A stretch of 64,000 nucleotides of DNA from Gracilaria gracilis (Eukaryota; Rhodophyta; Florideophyceae; Gracilariales; Gracilariaceae): positions 1 through 64,000 of the forward strand of contig JARGSG010000119.1 of NCBI GenBank assembly GCA_030374805.1. The letters run 5' to 3'. The notes beneath the pieces are model-generated. The model worked only from the letters and a program-made list of their open reading frames with translations, did not search any database and was not told the DNA's origin. Shown here one piece after another: positions 57,340-64,000 of this stretch. The position numbers and the translations under genes are program-made. Numbering within the stretch: position 1 is the stretch's first letter; each line of letters begins with the position of its first letter.

Positions 57340-58037
57340 TCAAACAGATCCAATACGAGCTCGCAAACATCCTTCATTGCATCGCGACAGCGCCAGCACG
57401 AACTCGGACACGCTCATGCACGACGCGTTGCGCGACGGCAGCGCCGCCAGCCGCCGCAGCTGCGGCACCATGGCGCGCCGGTTGCGCGTGTTGGTGTTGT
57501 ACAGCCGCGTCTCGCACGAGAACTTGCTCTTGAACGCCGACAGCAGCCGCTCGAACGGCGGCCGCTGCACCGCCACGAGCAGCACGTCGTCGCTCGTCAG
57601 TACGAAGCGCTGCTCTGCGCGCCGGTGTTGGTGAACAAAGGTGGCGCACCGCAGCCAGCAGTGCGCGCTCACGTTCTGCATGAACGTGTGGCAACGCGAT
57701 TACGTGTGCTCCACCGTCGACGCCGTCGCGCCGTAGTACAGGAGCTGGAACAGCGACGACGTGCCGGACTTGGCCGCCGAGACGATCAGCACGCGCGCGC
57801 AGCCGATGTACACCAGGTTCGGGTTTCGCTCCGTGATTCGTCGCAGGTAGTCGTCATCGTACAGCAGCCGCCGTGCGTTGGGCGCGCTGCTTCACGCCGG
57901 CGCGACGGCAACCAGTGAGGCAGCAGTATCAACAGCGAGAGCAAGAGCGCGATGACGGTGGCGGGAAGGAGGCGGCACCGCTTGCGCAGCGCAAGTGGCT
58001 CACGCGCGTTCATTGCGCGACGAGGAGGAGCGACCAA
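57340..58037 (-). pseudogene. carbohydrate sulfotransferase-like gene with frame breaks
   Basis: Sulfotransferases of this type transfer sulfate from PAPS to glycans in the Golgi. The N-terminus is that of a type II membrane protein: basic residues (ALRKRCR), then a 20-residue membrane helix (LLPATVIALLLSLLILLPHW). In another frame follow LVYIGCARVLIVSAAKSGTS (the PAPS 5'-phosphosulfate loop) and later VQRPPFERLLSAFKSKF (the 3'-phosphate site RxPxxRxxSxF). One frame change near 57880 and an in-frame TAA near 57702 separate these pieces. The protein would be short (about 230 aa) and ends at 57340. Either a decayed copy or a sequence with indel errors. Confidence 0.65.
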
Positions 58038-58890
58038 CTGCAGTGCGGCTGCCAGTGGCTGTGTATTGGCGCGGGACGCTAAAGGTTTATCTCAAGTGCG
58101 CTTGAGGGACAGTGTCGCGATCTTTCTCGAGCCTCTCTCGAGAGAGAGCGCGATTTGCTTTGCTGTCAATGAGGATGATCCGTCAACATCGTCGATAACT
58201 CGCGTCCCGTTCACTCGATTCGTGCACTCCATTCTTTTTCTTCTAATCTACGATATTGACGGCCCTACAAGCGGCTGCCACCACCGCCAAGTGCCATGCA
58301 AGTCTCGAGGAGAGCTGGCGCACAGCTTGTCTGCATGGAGAAATCGCACGTCCACGATGCGTTACCTGCGCTGAACGCTGCCAAGACGGCACATCTGTTC
58401 ATCAACACGCATAGAATGTAGCCAAGCTACGCGATGTCCACAATTTAATACGGCCAACTAGCCCCCCGATCAAGACGCCTTTCATGGTTGGACTACCGCC
58501 AAGTTCAAAGGGCGAGGTGCTCCGTCGTCTGCAGTACACGGAATTGCGCCACGAGAAGCGCATCGTCAAATCAATCGGCGGCACATTTCGAGGTAGGCTG
58601 CTCCGGGAGCACATATGAGCACGCATCACACGCAGAAGCACATCGCCCACGCATCGCTTTGGTCGCGTTCGCCAAGCGCTTGCGCTCCGCGAGAACACCA
58701 AACCTTCACAGGGAACCTTCACTTGTGCTCTTCGTTCACCTCCGCGCTCACCATTACCAACGGGTCGGAGATGATGACCACGGTGATGATGAAACGATTT
58801 GATCGATACACTTTCCGCACCAAAAACTTCATCGATGACCGCCCGATCGTCCCGACGTCAGCATGAAACTTCCGAGCTTCTGCCTCGTCA
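58038..58890. other. no supported gene
   Basis: No conserved domain in any frame. A TCTCGAG-rich inverted sequence lies near 58115-58145. The missing GTPase P-loop of the EF-G2 gene was looked for here and not found. Confidence 0.5.
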
Positions 58891-60410
58891 ATGCACGTTC
58901 GGTCACACTCCGCCCCACCTCGCACGCTCTACGTTCAAAATCAGCGCCATTGCGCGCCATTGATTCCGTTCTTGTCTTGCTTGATGCTGTGGCTGCTGTG
59001 CAGCCGCAAACGGAGACTGTGTGGCGACAAGCAGATGCCAATCATCTACCGCGCGTCGTGTTTGTCAACAAGATGGATCGTGATGCCGCAGATCTTCATC
59101 GCGTCGTTCGCAACTTGCAGCAGTCTTTCCACACATCCCCAGCCGTCTTACATCAGCCGATTTTCACCAATGGCGTTTTCACTGGTAGTTACGATCTCCT
59201 ACAGACTTTTCCGACTCAACAAACTGATGAAATGCAGCCCATCTCCACTGTTCCCGACGAATATCAAGCGCAAATCTGTAGAGCTGCTGATACGCTGCTT
59301 GAAACCGTTGCCGATGCTGACGACGAAATCATGAGCCTCTACCTCGATGGTCAACCCATTACGCGACAACAGATGCAGTCCGCTCTTCGAAGCGCCTGTA
59401 TATCCAACAAGATAGTTCCTGTTCTCTGCGGGTCTTCGCTGAATCGCGTCGGTGTGGAACAGCTTATGGACGCTGTTGTTGACTACTTACCTGCTCCAAC
59501 CGAAAGAAAGTCTGTTAAGGCACGTTCTATAGAGAAGCACCATACAGTCAGTGTACCCATATCTAGCGAGGCTCCATTCGTCGCATACGCGTTCAAGGTC
59601 ACATATGACCGACATCGTGGACGACTTGTTCACCTGGGTGTCTTCACTGGCTCGCTTCCGGATGGCAAGAAGCCCTTACTCAATACGACTCAAGAACAAG
59701 CAGAAAAGCCAACCAAATTGCTTCGGGTTATCGCTGACAAATTCGTTGAGATCGAGAGCGTCAACACTGGGGATATATTTGCAGCGGTAAGTTCCTTTCC
59801 AATCTTTTTGGCTATATGACATGCTGAATACTAATTACGCACACTCTGACTATGTACTCCAGACTGGATTGAAGAACACTCAAACAGATGATACTATTGT
59901 TCTTAAGGGCAGTCCAAAGTCATCTCATGTAGTTATGGATACAGTTCGACCTCCCCCTGCAGTATTCACTGTCGCTCTTTCTGCTGACACCAGCTCACAA
60001 GAAAAAGAGATGGAGCAAGAGTTGTTTCGTGTTGTTGAGGCCGATGCCTCTCTGGAAACTAGAGTGGACGACGAAACGGGTGAAATACTCGTCTCTGGCA
60101 TGGGCGAGTTGCACCTGGAAGTGACCGTTGAGCGAATGAGACGGGGGCTGCAGTTCCCCCTTCATGTATCGAAGCCCAGAGTCGCGTATCGCGAAGGTGT
60201 GACGACGTCGGGGACTGGGACCGAAGTATACGACACCATCATTGGTACCCAACAACTGTATGCGTGCCTTGATATTTCCATTGAGCCCTTGGAAGATGAG
60301 CAATACCACAATGAGATTGAGGTCAGTGGATTCTCGTCGAAGGATGAGGGTGAAGCCGTTCGACAAATTGAGAAAAGCAGGGCGCTGCAGCTCTGCACCA
60401 TTCGTAGTCA
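58890..60410 (+). pseudogene. GFM2: mitochondrial EF-G2 (ribosome-releasing factor 2) gene, truncated at both ends
   Basis: EF-G2 acts with RRF to split mitochondrial ribosomes. Exon 1 carries RAIDSVLVLLDAVAAVQPQT, ETVWRQAD, VVFVNKMDRD (the NKxD GTP-binding box near 59080), VPVLCGSSLNRVGVEQLMDA and the domain II strands. A clean phase-0 intron (59787-59862, GTAAGT, TACTAAT branch, CTCCAG) leads to TGLKNTQTDDTIVLKG, ILVSGMGELHLEV and the start of domain IV (PRVAYREG). The P-loop and switch I are missing. A degraded DTPGH-like stretch at about 58905-58960 needs a one-base shift. The rest of domains IV-V is missing, because similarity stops near 60410, beside the BUB3 stop codon. It is therefore probably a remnant, despite the open middle. 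Confidence 0.75.
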
Positions 60411-60423
60411 GTTGGTGTGGCTA

Positions 60424-61404
60424 TCAGTTGTTTGGGGTCTCACAAGTGGCCAGGTGCGACTCATCAACCGCTCTGGTGATGACCTCATCTGGGGGATGGT
60501 CCTTCTCACCTTCCTCGAAGGTATACGACACGGCGACGGCAATACGCTTGACATCAGCATCAAAATCCAAGGAAGCAACGCTAGTGGGGTATTTGGGGAA
60601 CTGGGTGATTCGCTTCTTAGCATCACCATCCCAGAAGGACACGTACCCGTCGGCTCCCCCGGTGGTGAAGGAAGTGTACTTTCTGTTGTGAGCAATGCAG
60701 TTGACCGGATATGCGACGTCTTCTACGCGATGGCATCTGAACGAGTACGCACGGGTTGGATCATCGACGTACTCGACGGCCACACGACCCTCAGTGCTGC
60801 CCACAACAAGCTGTTTGCCATTCAGCGAAGCGCTGACTCTTCTGAGCTGATACAAAAGAGTGTTGGGCACGACATCGAACAGAAAGTGAGACGGATAGCG
60901 GCAGTCGATGAGGCGTATCTGGCGATTTGAGGTGATGAACACAATGCCATATTGGCCGCAGCGAGCACTGCCGTACACCTTACCACCTGCATCAATAAAC
61001 GCCGTACGCTCCTTGGTGCGTACGTCCCAGAGCATCAAACGCGAGTCCCAGCCGCCCGATGAGATAATGCTGTGCTCGGGAATGCTGGAGACGGCTCGAA
61101 CGCCAGCCGAGTGAAAACCAAGCGGTCGACAGTCCATGCCAGTCTCGCGCACGATGGCGAGCATAACGGTTCCGTCAAGGGCACCGGCGGTGACCATTTT
61201 GTCGCCAACCCATGTGGAGTCAAGCACGACGGAGCCGAGATTGCTCTCAGTGCGCATGGTGCAGCTAGTGGACTCGTAGAGTGCTATTGTGCCGGCCCAT
61301 GAGGACACGAGGATGTGGGGGGAGTTGGGGGCGAAGGTGACGCGCGAGATGGCATCCTGCTGCGCGGGATCCAGGACGTTGGTAGCATATGCGCTTGAGG
61401 TCAT
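60424..61404 (-). CDS. BUB3: mitotic checkpoint protein BUB3 (WD40)
   Basis: BUB3 is a seven-bladed beta-propeller that binds BUB1 and BUBR1 at phosphorylated KNL1 at the kinetochore and signals unattached chromosomes. The chosen ATG (61404, MTSSAY) gives 326 aa, the same size as human BUB3 (328). Collinear matches: FAPNSPHILVSSWAGTIALY, SSGGWDSRLMLWDVRT, the conserved SxEGRVAVEY (here GSTEGRVAVEYVDD), AYSFRCHR, YPVNCIAHN, TTGGADGYVSFWDGDAKKRI and FPKYPTSVASLDF. The frame is intact and has no intron. Upstream it is divergent from the sugar-transferase gene, with about 750 bp between. Downstream it converges on the EF-G2 remnant. Confidence 0.95.
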   Translation of the reverse strand: MTSSAYATNVLDPAQQDAISRVTFAPNSPHILVSSWAGTIALYESTSCTMRTESNLGSVVLDSTWVGDKMVTAGALDGTVMLAIVRETGMDCRPLGFHSAGVRAVSSIPEHSIISSGGWDSRLMLWDVRTKERTAFIDAGGKVYGSARCGQYGIVFITSNRQIRLIDCRYPSHFLFDVVPNTLLYQLRRVSASLNGKQLVVGSTEGRVAVEYVDDPTRAYSFRCHRVEDVAYPVNCIAHNRKYTSFTTGGADGYVSFWDGDAKKRITQFPKYPTSVASLDFDADVKRIAVAVSYTFEEGEKDHPPDEVITRAVDESHLATCETPNN

Positions 61405-62157
61405 GGGTTGGCAAGGAAGGTGAGGGGAGCGACGGAAATGGGAGACGTGGAAGGGAAGCCGCGGGGAAGGGAAGAACGCGGGGGAGCGTACGCGAGCAGC
61501 ACTTTGGGGCGACGAAGCGAAACGGTGTTGCATGTCTCCACGGGCGGGCGCGACGTCGAAGCACTGCGGCGGCACGTCGTATGAGAGAAGCAGATGGGGG
61601 CGTGGTGGATGCAACTTTATGTACCCTGTAAGTTACCAACGGTACCAACTTGGTACCGTTGGTACCTTTGTAGATAACGGTGGCTGGCGACGGGAGCGCA
61701 AGCGCGAGCCGAGCCGTCGTGACGCACGGGCTGTTGTCGACGCACGCGTGGCCAAACTGCACGACTCGCTCACGCGGTTGCACGCGCCAGTCGCGGCTGG
61801 CACCACGCGCTGCGTCGTCATGCCGCGCTGCTCACCGGGTAGCGTTCCGCGCCGTACAACCGCGCCGGTAACCGTTTAGCCGCCGTTACCGCCGTTGCCG
61901 CCGGTAGCCGCGCGCCGCTCCTGTATGTTTTGTCGCCGAGAGCCGCTTTATTCAAGTTTTCGACCGCCCATAGACAGTGTAAAGGATGCCCCCTCCGCGC
62001 CGTGAGCCGTGCGCCACTTCGCCACCCTTTCTCCCGCCCCGCAGTCTTTCTTCGTCGTGAGCCGCCTTGCTTCGCTGCCCGCTATCGCGCAGCATGTTCT
62101 TGCCACGCGCGGATCGTTCGCCGTGCGCTCCCGCTGGCGCGCTGCCTGTGCTCCTAC
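61405..62157. promoter_or_regulatory. shared divergent upstream region of BUB3 and the sugar transferase
   Basis: A 753-bp GC-rich space between two divergent starts. It contains a 13-bp-stem perfect hairpin (61634-61646 with 61652-61664, TACCAACGGTACC) and several GGTAACCG/CGGTAGCCG-type motifs near 61865-61910. No clear TATA box. Confidence 0.45.
61634..61664. repeat. 13-bp perfect hairpin built on GGTACC
   Basis: TACCAACGGTACC and GGTACCGTTGGTA around a 5-base AACTT loop. A related GTAAGTTACCAACGG sequence occurs near 56328. Confidence 0.85.
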
Positions 62158-63189
62158 ATGACGCCGCGAGCGCGCTCCCAGCTCAAGCGTCACCCGCGTC
62201 GCGCGTCGCCGTCGCTGGCGTTGCCGCTGCTCATCTTCTCGTTCGCGCTCGCGCTATTCGTGCGCCGCTTCTCCGTGCAATGGGCGCCGTCCAATCCGGC
62301 TTCGTCGTCGCTCGTCGTCGTCACCGCCTCCAATTGGATGTACCGTCACTTTCTGCAAAACTTCAAGTGCAACCTGGATAATCTTAATCTCACATATGCA
62401 CCGGTTGTCTACTCGCTCGACGTGCGTACTCATAATCTGTCGCATAACTTGGGCTAATCTTCGGTTCTGATTTCGCACCAGATGGGCGACGAGGCTAATC
62501 CCGGCCAGTGCAGTCGAGATGGTCCACGTTCGTTTAACGAGATCACCAAGAACGAACTCAAGGCCGTGCTCTCCGCGTTGCTTTCTGGACTTGAGGTCTT
62601 GTTATCTGACGCCGATATCTATTGGTGCTCAGATCCTGCGCGCTATCTACAACAAATTATTGCGCGTTGGCCTCACTATCAGAATGCCGATGTGCTCATC
62701 CAACCAGAAGCCAACTATCGCACTCTTAATTCCGGCTTCTACATGGTGCGATCCAATGAACGCACTGTAGCCCTCTTTCGCGCTCTTATGCAAAACATAC
62801 ACATCGGTCACCATGACCAAGATGTTGTCTTCTCCGACCCCGAATACGGAGGGAGCAAGATCATGGAGTCGTACGGAGAAGTTCCATATCGTTGTCAAAG
62901 CCGAGGCGCCGAAATTCGCCTTCTTCCCGCTTCAAAGTTCCCATCTGGAGCCCATTTATATTCGGATATAAACGTTTTTCACTACTCGAGACAACAGCTT
63001 CGGCATATGTGTGACAGCAATGATTTTGTTGTCTTGCACAACAATTTTATCAAGGCGAAGAAGAAGAAAGCCAGATTCATTGTAAAGGGTATGTGGTTTG
63101 CCTCTGGAAGCGAAGACGATCTTGTTTGTCTTCAGCAACCAATAGACACCGACGCAGTATCAATAAGAACCTGCGGCAGTTACTGCTGA
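62158..63189 (+). CDS. type II membrane nucleotide-diphospho-sugar transferase (Nucleotid_trans / GT77-like)
   Basis: A Golgi-type glycosyltransferase of 323 aa. From the ATG at 62158 there is a basic N-terminus, then a membrane anchor (LALPLLIFSFALALFV). A 60-nt phase-0 intron (62422-62481, GTGCGT...GCACCAG, CTAAT branch-like) joins VVYSLD to MGDEANP. Exon 2 has the family core: EVLLSDADIYWCSDPARYL with the DxD metal site, then ADVLIQPEANYRTLNSGFYM, VRSNERTVALFRAL, HHDQDVVF and HYSRQQLRHM. The order matches plant GT77-type enzymes (DADVxW, NxGxxYxR, DQ). The donor sugar is unknown. With the nearby sulfotransferase it suggests matrix polysaccharide synthesis. Confidence 0.85.
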
Positions 63190-64000
63190 GAAATCAAGAT
63201 CTTAGGAGCGCCATTTGTGTTTCTATTAGATGATTCACTCAGATATATCAGACACAACCTATATTTTCACATCCCTTCACATCACAGGTCTGTCACCTCT
63301 CCCGACTATCAGTGCTGAAATCCTCAGGTTAAAAGCATCACCACGGCTTTTGCAATTGGCGGCAGCGAGCAAAGACAAAATGCAGCAAAGAGTCGTACTT
63401 CTGCGTATGTTGCCATGGCTTTCGTCTTTTTTCGCGTACTGGTATCCAACGCCTTTGGTTGAGTTGAATGCTTTCACATGATCTGTGGTTTGTGTTGACG
63501 ACCGCAATGAAGCTCGAAACTCATGTAAGCAGGGGTGCAACTACATCAGGACGCTCGGCTCACTTCTCTTCGACCGTTTCCCACAGCTCCTTACCGTAAA
63601 TCGTTTACGGCCACAGTGCTAAACAGTCAAGTTTCATTTGATTCTTCTATGTCCATATCAATAAGTTCAGGACACCACAGAGAGCGTTGTGCCACTGACC
63701 TTCCGGCCTGCAGTATGTGCTTTGTTATCCTTTTCACGAATGCCAATCTATGCCCGCAAGTCCGTGCAGACTTTCCAACATCCTGTTTCCATGCATTCGT
63801 TTTAGCTCCACCCAACCCCTATATCGTCGGCGAGATCAGGTAAAAGAACCGGCGCGTAGCCTGCGTCATCTTCCGACCCAAGCGTAGTCCATCCCAGAAA
63901 ACCCTGGAAAACCCCTGTCCAGAGGCTCCATTGAAGCTCTTCGTTCGAGGGAAAAAATTCAGGGAAAGGGCGGTTGGATCTTCTTCCGAAAACAGGCTCG
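63190..64000. other. no supported gene
   Basis: Only short frames without domains. Probably the 3' flank of the sugar-transferase gene and intergenic DNA. Confidence 0.4.

Noticed and set aside
57313-57918. Plus-strand ORF opposite the sulfotransferase
   Set aside because: Arg/His/Gln-rich shadow of a GC-rich coding strand.
60411-60930. Continuation of the EF-G2 frame to 60930
   Set aside because: From 60424 on, the plus-strand frame is the antisense of BUB3; the text has no EF-G features.
1-64000. tRNA, rRNA or CRISPR features
   Set aside because: No cloverleaf, rRNA core or spaced repeat array was seen; the palindrome units at 6612-6777 are contiguous iterons, not CRISPR.

Overview
The window is nuclear eukaryotic DNA. 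Genes are compact, the few introns that can be placed are very short (34-76 nt, GT-AG), and transposable elements fill the space between genes. A diverged BUB3, a mitochondrial EF-G2-type factor, a Golgi-type sulfotransferase and a membrane-anchored nucleotide-sugar transferase together suggest a multicellular alga that makes sulfated cell-wall polysaccharides. A florideophyte red alga is my best guess, at moderate confidence and by inference only.

Layout. 1-1.7 kb: pyrimidine-rich low-complexity DNA. 1.7-9.4 kb: a divergent pair of unusual genes. On the minus strand is a beta-class DNA amino-methyltransferase (DPPYN) joined by a 34-nt intron to a SET domain. On the plus strand is a large basic nuclear-type protein with a ParB/sulfiredoxin-like core. 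The 2.2 kb between them is packed with palindromes and tandem units. 9.7-11.5 kb: a decayed rhomboid next to a transposase-like ORF. 12.6-23 kb: a transposon graveyard with a broken Ty1/copia, a hAT piece, a complete pogo-like element and a PIF/Harbinger transposase. 23.6-29.8 kb: host genes (a two-exon gene of unknown function, a MED12-like locus with frame breaks, an unknown 405-aa ORF). 31.3-36 kb: a 5'-truncated Ty3 element. 37.2-50.6 kb: a host gene split by a 12.4-kb Ty3 chromovirus that has matching 508-bp LTRs and a TTCTC target duplication. That element carries a long antisense ORF and a nested 869-bp DNA transposon holding a MAP-kinase fragment. 50.8-52.1 kb: a hAT-type MITE and a perfect 87-bp palindrome. 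54-63.2 kb: a gene-dense island with an APH-like kinase, an unknown two-exon gene, a sulfotransferase, an EF-G2 remnant converging on BUB3, and a sugar transferase divergent from BUB3.

The strongest candidate for something undescribed is the methyltransferase-SET / ParB-like divergent module with its palindrome array at 1.7-9.4 kb. A second theme is that several otherwise open genes carry one isolated in-frame stop or one frameshift. This means recent decay, assembly indels or recoding, and the sequence alone cannot separate these.
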